NCBI GenBank assembly: GCA_009617715.1
Contig: VTFK01000013.1
Location: 1,197,001-1,261,000 of the forward strand
From: Plectrocnemia conspersa
Taxonomy: Eukaryota > Arthropoda > Insecta > Trichoptera > Polycentropodidae
DNA length: 64,000 bases
Reading direction: 5' to 3'
Below are positions 39,757 through 50,933 of the stretch, piece after piece (within the stretch, counting starts at the first letter, position 1; each line of letters opens with the position of its first letter). The position numbers and the translations under genes are program-made. Under the pieces are notes generated by a model. The model was not told the DNA's origin. It saw only the letters and a list, made by a program, of their open reading frames with translations, and did no database searches.

Positions 39757-40035
39757 CTCCAAGTCCTCGTACGTGCGGAAGGAGACGATTGCGAAGCCGT
39801 CGATGATATCCTCCTCGTGGAGGGCGGCGTCGGCCTGCGCCTGCTTGTGGGGCTTGTGCCTGCGATGATGGGGCGGGCGGTGCGGGTGCTTGGGCGGGTG
39901 GTCGGCCTCGTCGGCCGAGTCGAGAGGGTCCTCGTTGGTGCCTGTGCGGGGCGCCTGGCGCTGCATGCGCTGCGCGCGCTCGCGCCGCCTCAGCCTCCGC
40001 GCGCGCTGCTTCAGCTGCTTCAGCTGCGGCTCCAT
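39757..40035 (-). CDS. tay: AUTS2 / tay bridge family protein, first coding exon (partial gene)
   Basis: This exon encodes the N-terminal 93 residues. Residues 1-30 are a strongly basic Arg/Lys/Gln region. Residues 35-47 are acidic, residues 47-66 are rich in His, Pro and Arg, and residues 74-93 read EEDIIDGFAIVSFRTYEDLE. The EEDIIDGFA block followed by SFxTxExLE is, from family knowledge, the hallmark just before the exon 1/2 boundary in vertebrate AUTS2 and FBRSL1; the Drosophila homologue is tay bridge. The family is nuclear: vertebrate AUTS2 acts in a variant PRC1 and in neurodevelopment, and tay affects locomotion and EGFR/ERK signalling. I chose the ATG at 40035 because it has G at -3 and G at +4; the open frame above it has no ATG that I can find. 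The exon ends in phase 0 at GAG|GTGAGT (donor GT at 39756-39755). The remaining exons are not recognised in this window. Family assignment is confident; choice of paralogue name is by homology. Confidence 0.87.
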
Positions 40036-40345
40036 AACACGAACGAACGGAGCGAACGCGCCGGCACCCGATCCCGAACGCGAACCCGAGCCGCGGACAC
40101 CGAGAGCGACATGGCCCGCGCCCGACGTCAACGTTTCCGACTTGTCGACTTTCCGACGCACCACCGCCACCAGCCAGTCGATACAATGGACGACGGCGCG
40201 ACGGCGCGACGGCGCGACGCTGCCGCCCCCCGCGGACGAGCCGTGAGGCCAAGCAGGCTGGGTTGCCCGAACGCGAAATGGCCGATGCGACCGCGCGCTC
40301 GCGAACGCGCGCCGCCTCGAACGCGTCTAACGTCATACATACATA
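40036..40345 (-). promoter_or_regulatory. CpG-rich promoter and 5'UTR block of the AUTS2-like gene
   Basis: This stretch is very GC- and CpG-rich, in sharp contrast to the AT-rich DNA that resumes at about 40346. It lies directly upstream of the AUTS2-like start codon, so it should hold the 5'UTR and core promoter. It includes three tandem copies of the 8-mer ACGGCGCG at 40193-40216. Long open frames on both strands here are by-products of the high GC content. I cannot pinpoint the transcription start. Confidence 0.6.
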
Positions 40346-43300
40346 CCTACGAACGCCCGATACAAATTCAATTATTATTTATTTTTAATACAATTCACTT
40401 TATTTAACACGCACAATTTATTTATAGACAAATTTTTATTTCTAGTAATGTCTCTCATACCAATGAATTTAATTCATTTACACATTTTATCTTAAATAAT
40501 CTACTTAATAATCCAATATTTTTACAAATATTTTCAATTATATTCAAATTATGTTGGACATGTTGTCGGAAATAATTTATATGTAATTTCAACAAAGTGG
40601 GTGTGCTTATAGAATTTATAAGCTTAAATAAATAAAGGTTATTTTCAAATATCATCCGTTAGCTTTACAAATAATTTTTAAAGTTCTTAGTGGCCTCTGA
40701 CCTTTGTTGCATGTAGGTTTACTAAGAAATTTTACATTTTTTAGCAATATTGTTTGAAAAAATTTTGAAGGAAATTTTACGCACTTATTTAGATTTTTTT
40801 TGCGTCCTTCTGGAACTGACGTCCCAGGCCACTGCCTGTGCAGCCTGCCCCCGTGAAATAAATAAAAAATATGGGTGTTTACTATGGACGTCGGAAATAA
40901 TTGTTATAAATCAATAGATTAGTAATTTATAGCAATTATTTGGAAGATACATAATAAATACTTCAAAGTGTCCAAAAAAAGATAAACCCCAGTAAAATAT
41001 TTCACTAAAAATCCTTTTAAATATTCCTTAGTTTGTCTGCAACTCGATATTACATCGCAATTTAAAAATAGGTACTCTTACCGAACACTGAAAAAAATTA
41101 ATTAAAAAACTCTTCAAGAGAATTAAATCTCATAAAAAACGCTATAAAAATATACAAAAAAAATAGTAACAATGAGAAAATAAATTCTCTACATACCTAT
41201 ATAATAAATCAATAAAATATTAATTAAAGAATTATAATATATGTATTTCCATTTTTCCTTTCTTAGTCTAACCTAAAAAATAAATCAATCATTCGCAAAT
41301 AGACGAATTCCACACTTTTTTTACTACATCCACAATATAATGTACCTACAGCGCAAATAAAAATTAACCAAACTTAGTTCCCTGTTGTATTCCACGAGTG
41401 CCTCAATTTTAATTGAAATATTTTTTTTGTAAATTATATTTTACTTATTATTTAAAAATATATGTGCAATAAACAAATACTTTGTTCCTTAAAAATAAAT
41501 AATTTGGGCATTAAATTTAAAAAAATCAGCATTAAGTATATATGTATATTTTAAATGAATATATATTATTTATTTAATGTTTTTAATAGATTTAAAAAAA
41601 GTAATACAATTTAAAATATAGGATAATAGTAATTTAACTTATTACCAACCTTGTTTTTAACCATTCTCTTATACTTTTCTTAACGATTTTACTGCAAAGT
41701 TTACTTCGTGACCCAGGACGACTGATATTTTTGAGGTATTACTAAAGGAAAGATAATGTAAAATGTTTTATATTAGAAGTTATAAATTAAATAGCCACTC
41801 CAATTATTTTAAAATCCAGTTTCTGTCTGTTTTTTTTCTATAGTATCGCAATAGATTTTGTTCAGGAATTTCTGGATGGATTTATTTATGTATTTTTATA
41901 GAGTATATTTTCCGAGACGCTTTTGATTCCAAATTTTAGAATATGTTGATGTGTCATAAGTTTATTATATAGTAATCATTCGAAGTGTCTTTCAATAAGT
42001 CAGCTAGTAGTCGTTCAAAGGATGTATCATTTATAACTGCTATAGTACCGGTCTCAGCTCATTTTTAGGAATGTAAATGTGTATTCTTGCTTTACTCTAA
42101 TGTATCTCTCTATTATGTAATATTTTAATGGATAGGAAATATAATTGTGGTTCAGAATACCACCTTGAGGTACTATACTTTAATTCCCAATACATAAAGT
42201 CACAAAATCAACTTGCTGTAAATAACCAACATCATCAGGCAATGTGGTGTGCTTAACGTGTTAAAATAATTAAACTATGAATAAATAGTTTTGTAAGATT
42301 TGTTTGATTTTTGTCAATTTTTAATACGCAATACCATTATTAAGTCGCAAGGGCAGACTTTTGACTATGTAGGGGTGAATTTGAACAAACCAGTGTTTTC
42401 TCACGGTCAACTTGACGTAGCGCTTTCAAGGTGTAAAAGTCTCCAACAACTGTGAGTGTACCAAAAAGATAATTCACTAGAGAGAAAACTTCTAAACATC
42501 GAAAGTAAATTCATACAAAATATTGTCTATCGAAAATTTTGGTAAAGCCTTCAGTTTGTAACGATATAAAAATGTAAATTAAACTTCATAAATTATTATT
42601 ATTTACTATCATAAAATAAGAACTTAAAATTTTAAGAAACTTTTGACGACAGATTATTTCTGAAAAATTCTCATCAACAAATTTTTCTATTGGTATTTCT
42701 GTAGATTTAACTCATAACGGAAAAGTTGATATAGGGCTAAAAATGAAAAATAAATGTATTATTTTGTAAAGTTACTATTATTCTTAGATTCTGAATAGAA
42801 TAAACAGAAAACTATGGTCAGCCCAAGCGGCAGGCGATATGCATAAGATAGATATTGTTCGGGGCGAAAGCTCAAAGGGAGCGCCCCGCCCCGTAAGGCA
42901 AGTAAATTGCCTAATGATTTTTTTGTACGTTTAGAGGACCCTTATATTGCAAAATAAACTAAAATTATTTTAGCTACCGAACTGGTTCGAATATATAACA
43001 GTACGCCTTCAGACGCTTTTTAAAAAAAAATATAAAATGTTCAGTGTGTAGTACATATATTTATGTATATATTTCATTATGTTCTTATTTATATTTAGTG
43101 AACCTCTTAACATTTATAATAAGTATAATATATTCACTTAGTATAAGCTAAGTTTTGGTATTATAAATATTATCTCTTAATTTCCAGATTTTGGATTGTT
43201 TCTTTATTATATAATATACGCTTTAAATTGTAGCTTGCTTTCTAAGAATCTGCCTCAATTATATTTAACGGAGTATCTGTTTTTATACAAGTATAAAAGC

Positions 43301-44689
43301 CGTATTAAAAAATTCTCTCTGATATTATTTTTAAACATAAATATTTCTCACAAATTGAAATTAAACACCGATGATTAAAATTAATTATTTATAAATTAAT
43401 ATTATGAATTAACTAAATAATTTATAATTTAAATTAATTGATACAGTATTATTTATCTTAAATAATATTTCAGTTGTTTAATACAGAAAATTGTGCAAAA
43501 TAAAAATAGAACCGAAAGCGTTGTAGACGATCTACGTGCATCAGGGGAGAGCACGTTGGGGTCTCACCCCTCGCGAAACTTACCCCCTACCGTAATTTCA
43601 CTCCTGCTCGTTTAGCATAATAATAATACTTTGCTAATTTAGAAATAAATTCCGAACCCCACAAAACTTCCGTTTCGATCCATTCGAACTCGATCGAAAA
43701 AATCGATTATTATTTATTTATAAATTTTGCTTTAGATATCTATTAAGATTATAAATGATGAAAAACAGAAATATTCATTCGCTTCTTGGAATTTACTCCT
43801 GGAATAGAGGTTTAATTAAAACGCTCGCTTTTTTTGAGAAAAGTTCCATCGAATTTTATTTACAATTTTTTGCTTCGGCGAATCCGAGGTAATCTTAATA
43901 CAATGTTTACACGAGTTACAAAATATGTTCTTTATTTTTATTTAAGCTTGTAGTGCACTTTTTTATTTTGTGCCTTGTGTTTTAATATAAACACGAGTGT
44001 TTACACTCGTTCGCACTTCATGTGGTTGAAGATTGTCCTTTTCGATCATGTCAAGTGTTAAAAGAAACGCGACGGTCACGTTGCATGGTTGAAATAAATT
44101 ATTTATTCTGTAAATAACACATGCATATATTTAATATTCTCATGAATATTTTACCTATAAAAAAAACATTACACATTTAATTGACTTCATATTACTTACA
44201 ATGATTGTTAAATCATCCGCAGGCTGGAACGGAGTGTTCCAATTCTCCTGATGTGATTTCTATTCACACTCCTAAAAAACATGTATGTATATGCTTTTTT
44301 CAAATATTATTTAATTTACTATGCAAATTTATTTTTGTAATTAGTTTTAATATTAAAAATATAAGACCGTAACTTTTCAGATACATATCATATATATATT
44401 ATTTTATTTCGTAATCTGTTAAATGAACAATGTACAAATTCTATAGCGCTTAATGAATCTTTAAAAAATATCCTCTTCATCTCTTCGTTTGATTTTCTAC
44501 CCCCGTTGAGTAATACAAAATAATAAATATTAAAAAGAGGGATTTTACAATAAATCATACATTATTATCGCGTCAATAAATCAGCTGAATATAATATCAC
44601 TAATGTCGGGACATGAATGTAGTTGTGCAATACCTATTAAATGGGTCATAAAACTAATTAATTTGTGTCCATAGAATTTATTCGTATTA
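40346..44689. other. AT-rich intergenic DNA between the divergent AUTS2-like and VKOR genes
   Basis: Mostly very AT-rich with no credible frame. Two GC-rich islets stand out: 42828-42910, with a GGGGCG/CGCCCC hairpin, and 43508-43612. Neither is identified. Confidence 0.4.
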
Positions 44690-44999
44690 CAGTAGAACAC
44701 AACTATACAAATCCGCGCCGAAAATAATTATTGTAGTGCAATGTGAACCTAATACCGTTGGACCGTACTCCCTTCCCAAAACATGAATATTGTCTCGGAG
44801 CCGGCAGGTAGCGAGCATAACCACTGTTAATAGACTTAAAACAATTTCTAAGAAATCTATCTGCTTCAACGGCCCAGAGAGTAAATTAATATGAATATTA
44901 GGCAAAAACAAAGATTTTAGTTTCGCTTTAAACCATTTAGCCTGGTCTAAAGATAGGAGACTAGAAAGGGCAATTTCCTCGATGGTATATAAACCAATA
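44690..44999. mobile_element. Pogo/Tigger-type terminal fragment
   Basis: It begins TA|CAGTAGAACACAACTAT, resembling the CAGTAGAACC-type terminal inverted repeat of Tigger/pogo elements flanked by a TA target site. The interior has a minus-strand open frame that I cannot match to a known domain. No partner inverted repeat was found, so the element is broken. It abuts the second Tigger-like start at 45000. Confidence 0.4.
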
Positions 45000-45680
45000 C
45001 AGTAATCCCCCGACTTACGCGAACTCGATGTTACGCGGTTTTTGATTTTTTCGTTTGGCAACACTGCCGCCCGCTATTTTTATTTGCCTATTTTTTTTAA
45101 AAATGAGACAGAAATAATGCCAGAAACTATTAATGTCGCGCATGTGATAGAAGAAGTTGTCGATTTTGCCAGGTAGTTAGATTTGGAAGTTGACAGTGAC
45201 GATGTTAAAGTCGCATAGTTAGAAGTTTCTAAAGATGTGTAAGCAAAACGACATTGAGGAATCTGACCCTTCAGACCCAGCTTCGCCACAAAAACAGATG
45301 ACAATTGTAAGCTTGAGAGAAGGTCTCATCTCTATTGAAAATGGTTTAAAAATCATAGAAAGCATAGACCCTAACGAAGAGCGAATTACAACCAAAAAGC
45401 AAGGATTGAAAAGTATTAGCTTGCTACGAAGAAATTCTGCGAGAAAAAAAGAAGGCACTATGTCATCAGACGAATTTGTTAGATTTTATGAAAGCATCGA
45501 AATAACTTTTTCATGTTACTCGATTATTTTTTGTAAATAACTGCAATTTTTTTAAATATGTTCATATAAAAACCAGTGTTTTTGTTAGTCTTTGGTCCCA
45601 ATTCAACAAAACTATATGTATTCATAAGCAAATTTGTACCCCAACTTACGCAATTTTATGCCTTTATATTATATATATTT
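45000..45680 (+). pseudogene. Degraded pogo/Tigger transposase, C-terminal part
   Basis: The segment opens TA|CAGTAATCCCCCGACTTACG, close to a Tigger-type terminal repeat beside a TA target site. The open frame at 45235-45540 encodes REGLISIENGLKIIESIDPN and then an EER block, the helical tail typical of Tigger/CENPB-like transposases (a leucine-rich SL..gL.i.E..DPNEER pattern). The sequence before it (about 45110-45235) is out of frame and carries stops, and the DDE catalytic part is missing. A second copy of CCCCAACTTACGC lies near 45641 in direct orientation rather than inverted. It is a dead DNA transposon remnant. Confidence 0.55.
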
Positions 45681-46959
45681 TGTAATGTTCAAAAATATAC
45701 TTTTAGCTTAATAACACGATGAGAGTATTTTTATTGCGATAATGTTGGTTTTTTCGGTTACAAAATTTGAGTTCTGTTGTGCCTCAGTTTTAATAATGTC
45801 CAATCGCTCCCCGGTTGGGTCTGTGATACACGAGAGGATGATTGTTTTATTTCCTATATTGTATTTTTGAGATTACCTCGGTGTTCATAATTTGTGTAAC
45901 GATAAGTGAAACCATCTCTTGACATTTCTTTGGGAAAAGTGCTGTTGAAATTGACTTGTTCTTGAATCTTGATATACTCGTATGTACATATATTGTGAGA
46001 AATTAGATATTAGATATAGAATTGTTTTTATTTTTTTTAAATACTGTTCAAATAATAATTTTAATAAAATAAATTAAAAATAATACTTATTTAATATGTA
46101 TCTCAATTTGACACTACCATCTCACAAGTTGTAACAGGGCAGGTATATAATTGTCAAGCAGATCTGAATGAAAGGGCGCGTTCTTTATCTTGTTATGTCA
46201 TTGGGATTAAAAATTTTGTTGAACAATACATGTTTTAAAAGAAGTGATCACCCAAATATATTAGTTTCTTGCCATTGATCGTCAACCAGCGGTACAAGAG
46301 AAAACAATATAATTTTATCCTTATTTTTGAGTTAATTACCTAACCAGTACCAAATCCACTCTCATTGCAAAGAGTTAAATGTGATTTTAAATAAAACACC
46401 ATTGAATTTAAATAGCCCTTTATCTTGTTAAGTGTAATCTCTCACATGACTGGAACTTGAACTAGATTTGAATTGATTGACGCCAAGGGCTTTTGCTACA
46501 TCCGGCACCAAATTGTTTTATTGCATGATTTGTATCGACAAATTTAAAGACATTTTTATTTTATAAATACAAACAAATTATATTTTTACAATGAAATATT
46601 TATGCCCTCGCAAAATTTATTACTTATTAAAGTGTCTAATTAACTACTGAAAACAATTTCGCTTTTTATGAACACACAAAGCGCCGCGTCGAGTTAATAT
46701 ATTAGAGATTTACTGCTAAAACTGTGGCACAGATCCAATTTGTGGGTTGAAGAAAGAAAAATGTTTTAAGAATGCGCCATAAAATATATTTAATTACACA
46801 AAACCGTGGAGTTAATAAATATTTGTGTGTGGAGCACATTTTTTTTGCATAGCCGTAAATCAAAACGAACCATTTAATAGTCTGCTGAATACACATTTGT
46901 GTTAAGTTTGATAAATACAATGTACAGTTTAATTTTTATGTTGATAGACTGAAATACAT
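45681..46959. other. AT-rich intergenic DNA
   Basis: I see no gene or delimited repeat here. A GC-richer islet near 45805-45840 is unexplained. Confidence 0.4.
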
Positions 46960-47110
46960 TTCAAATGCAAAATTTATTGATGTTGCAGCTTGAAAATGGC
47001 GGTGCATGCAATAGTTGCATTAATTGCCAACAGATGGCTTGCAGGTGGAACTCATTGATTTTTCATATCTAGGTCCCAGTCTTGCACTGAGAGCTGTAGT
47101 GTTAGGGTGT
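46960..47110 (+). promoter_or_regulatory. Possible 5' region of the VKOR gene
   Basis: A GC-richer block about 650-800 nt upstream of the VKOR start codon, bounded by AT-rich DNA. It contains AAAATGGCGG opening a short frame of 16 codons, and then CTTGCAG|GTGGAA, which could act as a donor. Because the VKOR ATG sits directly after an acceptor-like AG, a noncoding first exon is expected somewhere upstream, and this block is the best candidate. There is no direct proof. Confidence 0.3.
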
Positions 47111-47757
47111 ATTAGACGTTGGTCAAGTTCTTTGTTCTATATTATAACATATAATTCGTTAATAATCGAAATATACAATTATTAACACAAAGAAACGCAT
47201 AATACTTCCTAAATAAATCAATGTACAACACTTTTATTTATAATTTTTTGATATACTTTAACGATAAATAGCTATTTTACAAATTTTAAAACAGTAATAA
47301 TAAATTAAATAATAGTAATTATTAATTAAATGCGTGTATTTGAAATTTTAGTATAATTCAATAAACTTGAAAACATACATATTGTTGATGTTTTATTTTT
47401 CTTTTATTGGTTCAAGTATAAGATAATTATTAGCTAATAATCAAACCACTTACAGGTCTTATTCTTCACATAAAGTAAACAGCTTTCAAACAGTAAGTAA
47501 ACAATTCGTTAAAGTAAGTTGAATATAGTCTCAAAGCTTAGTTTATAAAGTAAGAGATTATACATAAGTATATAATTTATATGAACAATTTTATAGACTT
47601 ATAGTATTTTAAGTATAAGCATGCGTTTTTGTTTTAAAAGTAATATTTTTTATTAAGTCAGTTCCTATAAGTCATTTACATAAAATTTTGCAATGCGTTT
47701 TATTTATTTAAAGCAAATTACTTGTCCTTTTTAATAATATTATTTATTTAATTTTAG

Positions 47758-48492
47758 ATGGATTACGTTTTAAAGCGTCTCGCTAAATATTTACATGCCG
47801 AAGAGTATCCGTTGCTTCTAATCAACTTATTTTTGGCAACATCATCTATGCTGGGAGTATTGATCGCATCTATGGCTTGTTTTATTGAAATAAGATTGCA
47901 AATAGATGGAAACTATATAGCTGTATGTGATTTAGTTGAAACGTTCACATGCAGTAGTGTTCTGGGTGCTGAGTGAGTATACGTACATATATATTATCAA
48001 TATTATTAAAAAATATTCGATAAAATTCTTTAATTATCCTATACAGGTACGGTAACTCATTTGGAATACTAATACAAACAGTATTTCCCAATTTTGATAT
48101 TAAACTCAGTAACGGATGCGTCGGAGTCTTTGCATACCTGATTGTGTTTATTACCGGTAGGCGCATCACTACTCAATGTATTGTACTATTATATAATATT
48201 TATTAAAAGCATTAAATTTTTAGGTATACCTGATTATTTGATCATGGCGAGAGTTCAGTTTGTTCTGGCAATATTTGCTGTGTTTCTGTCCGTTCGATTA
48301 GGTTATTTCCTATACCTTTTAAATAAGGTGTGCGTTCTTTGCGTCGCAAGCTACATCATAAATATAGTTATGGCTCTAACTTCATACGAAAAAGTCAAGT
48401 TAATGAAACGAGAACACACAGAAATGCAGTTGGAAAAGATGGAAGAAGCTCGTATGCGCCTCGCCGATAAGCTAAATAAGAAAAATAATTGA
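47758..48492 (+). CDS. Vkor: Vitamin K epoxide reductase (VKORC1/VKORC1L1-like), complete, three exons
   Basis: Exons are 47758-47972, 48047-48156 and 48224-48492. The donors are GTGAGT and GTAGGC, the acceptors ATACAG and TTTTTAG, and the joined frame is open for 197 codons. The enzyme reduces vitamin K epoxide or quinone in the ER membrane with thiol electrons, and also supports disulfide formation. Hydrophobic segments lie at about residues 18-43, 97-109, 114-141 and 145-161. The luminal loop pair is C57 and C65 (spacing 8, like human C43/C51), and the active centre is C145-V-L-C148 (human CIVC, 132-135). Y152 and N94 match human Y139 and N80, the substrate/warfarin-site residues. The tail 165-197 is charged, probably helical, and ends KKNN, a canonical dilysine ER-retrieval signal. 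The protein is longer than human VKORC1 (163) mainly at this tail. The ATG directly follows a TTTTAG that looks like an acceptor, so a 5'UTR exon probably lies upstream. Confidence 0.96.
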
Positions 48493-50116
48493 AGTGCAAT
48501 TATTATATTGTTCTAATTTGCAATATATCGCACAATATTATCATTTAAATTGATTAAAATAGCCAGTTATGATTATTATTTTTAAGCTTTTTAAATATCT
48601 GTGATTTATTGTTATTATAATTTTAGTTGCGTGATATTTATTAAGAAATTGTTAACTTTTAGAGAGATAAGTAAACGTATGAGATTAACACCAACGAGGA
48701 AAAGGCTAATAGGGTATAAATTATTGGACTGATGGTTAAAACTGGGAACATATTGTAAAATCTATCCTTACATGTTTAAATAAGTAATATATAATATATG
48801 TATTTATTATTTTTCAATAATACTTATAACCTTGAAATTATTATGTGCCAATTAATCGAACATTATAAATGTGGTAGTTAAACTATAATATCTGTAAAAT
48901 GTGTTCTAAATGTCCAATTTTCTGAGGTAATTTTTTTAATGATATTTTTATATCATTCTAAGTTATTCTATCCTTAAATGTATTTGATAGTAGTAAGAGT
49001 TTGACTTATAAAAAAGACATATTATAAAACATGGGTATTTTCATTGTTAACTTCTTATAAATTATTGTACTATATCTATAAGTTTCCAGTCTTCTGTACA
49101 AAATTAAATAAAACTATTATTAGGAAAGATATTTTTTGATTAAATGTATCTTATTTAGTTGTTATAAAATTATTTATGTTATCATATTATTAATCTAATA
49201 AATTGAAACATTCTAAATGTGTAGATGATAATAAAATATTGATTGATGAAGTCGTTTTTTAATTATTTTTCTTATTCCTTAGATCAGCTCTTAATATTGT
49301 TACTTTTATATATATATATGGTTTAATGTTTATAGTCGATTAGTTTTAAAGCTCAAATAGTAATAAATATGCATACAATAGTATAAAATATATTAAACAT
49401 GCACAAGATGATATTTATTACACATCTTTGATTCAAAAAACTGTAACATAAACCCATCTAAGTTTGGTTATTACCAAAATCTATTTATCTTGAAGTGTGG
49501 ATCGAATCTGTATTTGTATTTTAAAATTACGGTTCACTGTAGTGTATTTCCGACATGGCGTGTAATCAATAAGTTGCTCAAGGGTGATGTCGACAATCCG
49601 TCGATGCTCAGCGATTTTTACTAGCGGGATGTAGAGTGCCCTAGAGAGTCAGTTGTGATCACGACGTCAGCGCTCGATTAACCATATAGCTTGCCAGACA
49701 ATGATATTTCGACGAGAGGTATGAGGAGCTGAAACAATTTATCTAGAATTGTGCATATATTTTGTGTTCGTCGCTATCATTTTTCTAATTGCAATGCCAT
49801 TCGAAGTGAGATGCTTCTTGGAACCAGATAATAATTGACGATGGAAATTTCAATAAGCCATCCAAATCTGGAGAGTTTTGGTTTTAAGAGATAGCATCCG
49901 TCAGACGACTGAAATACCAGAAATTCAAGATATGCCAAGCGCAACCCATAGAGAGGGCCTTCACACTTGGATTTGATGCCCAATGCTCCACAGAAGGCCA
50001 ACACGGGGTGTCCTCGGGGTCCTTTGGGGTTCCGGCCTTACACAAAATAAATTCTCTAGAGAAAGCCGCCCAAAGACTATAATTCCAGAGCAGCATCTAC
50101 GAAGCCCCCTCAGACA
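48493..50116. other. VKOR 3'UTR and downstream spacer
   Basis: The first 620 nt are probably the VKOR 3'UTR. A GC-richer islet at 49530-49760 and another at 49795-50105 look like decayed repeats but were not identified. No coding frame is convincing. Confidence 0.4.
49107..49112 (+). terminator. Candidate poly(A) signal for the VKOR transcript
   Basis: AATAAA about 615 nt past the VKOR stop codon. The intervening AT-rich sequence has no other gene and would be the 3'UTR. Other AATAAA matches occur nearby in this AT-rich DNA, so the choice is tentative. Confidence 0.3.
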
Positions 50117-50289
50117 CAATGGTGTAGCTAAAGTTTGTGCTGCCCGGGGGATCTTTAACATTGCCGCTCCCCATACAATTATCTAAAACAAAATCTGACC
50201 TTGTAAAAGTTTGTAACTAAATGAAATTTTAACCCATCGCATATGCATATATAAAATGTGCAAAACAGTTTTCAAGCAGGAACGTCATT

Positions 50290-50308
50290 GGGGGGGGGGG
50301 GGGGGGGG
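50290..50308 (+). repeat. Run of 19 G
   Basis: An uninterrupted G19 inside the hAT element, capable of a G-quadruplex. Similar text at 51056-51072 reads AGGAATGACACTGGAGGGA, so the run may be an expansion within a repeated motif. Long homopolymers are also prone to sequencing error. Confidence 0.85.
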
Positions 50309-50714
50309 CAGGAATATTAGCTTGAAAAGTAATGATGAAGTAGAACAAGCAGTCGAACACTTAACGAAAGGAAATTCTAACAGCACCTTGGAAAGCCACA
50401 CACTATCTTGATACAAACAAAAAAGGGAAAATCACCCCATAATATTAACAAAGAAAATAGCAGAAAAACCTAAGCTACGCAAAAGTGGCAACAATCAAGA
50501 TTCCTAAGCGACAAAACAAAATTCAATAAAACCGTTAGAGAACTCTACGCTCTATTATACAACTTAAAAAAATATTCAATTCAAAATTACTTGAAATACT
50601 TATCAAAATTACTCGAATAACTTTACATGCCAATATTATTATAAAAATATGATAGCTATCCTTGCCGATATTACTACGGACTTCTGATATGAGAGTATTA
50701 GTCAAAGTGTATTC

Positions 50715-50933
50715 AAACCGAATTTTGGTCAATAGGAAGGCACAAAAACAATTATCATTTCTCAGAATTAAAAAATTCACGTCAAAAGCAATAAAACCGT
50801 GTTGGCGGTGTCGCAGTGGGAACGTTTCTACTGCGATGGCGACAGCACGATTTTATTACTTTTGACGTGGATTTTTGACTTCTGAGAAGGGATAATTATT
50901 TTTTGCGCTCTCCTATTGGTCAAAATTTGGTTT
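50715..50933. repeat. 219-bp imperfect palindrome (fold-back)
   Basis: Two arms of about 109 nt meet at AACGTT (50821-50826) with almost no loop and roughly 80% identity. Near the centre are CGCAGTGGGAAC and GTTTCTACTGCG, which look like the ends of two head-to-head copies of one element. A third half-copy in right-arm orientation lies at 50998-51053 (GTTTCCACTGCGATGGCGAT). The transcript of either strand would form a long hairpin. Confidence 0.75.

Noticed and set aside
40036..40170. N-terminal extension of the AUTS2-like exon upstream of 40035
   Set aside because: The frame is open but its apparent start at 40170 is GTG, not ATG. The ATG at 40035 has a good context.
39728..40336. Long open frames on both strands across the CpG-rich block (up to about 240 codons)
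   Set aside because: High GC removes stop codons in all frames. Only the minus-strand frame with the EEDIIDGFA signature and a proper donor is credible as coding.
44687..45064. 125-codon minus-strand frame as a real gene
   Set aside because: It lies across pogo/Tigger-type terminal sequences and its last residues translate the inverted-repeat end, so it is transposon noise.
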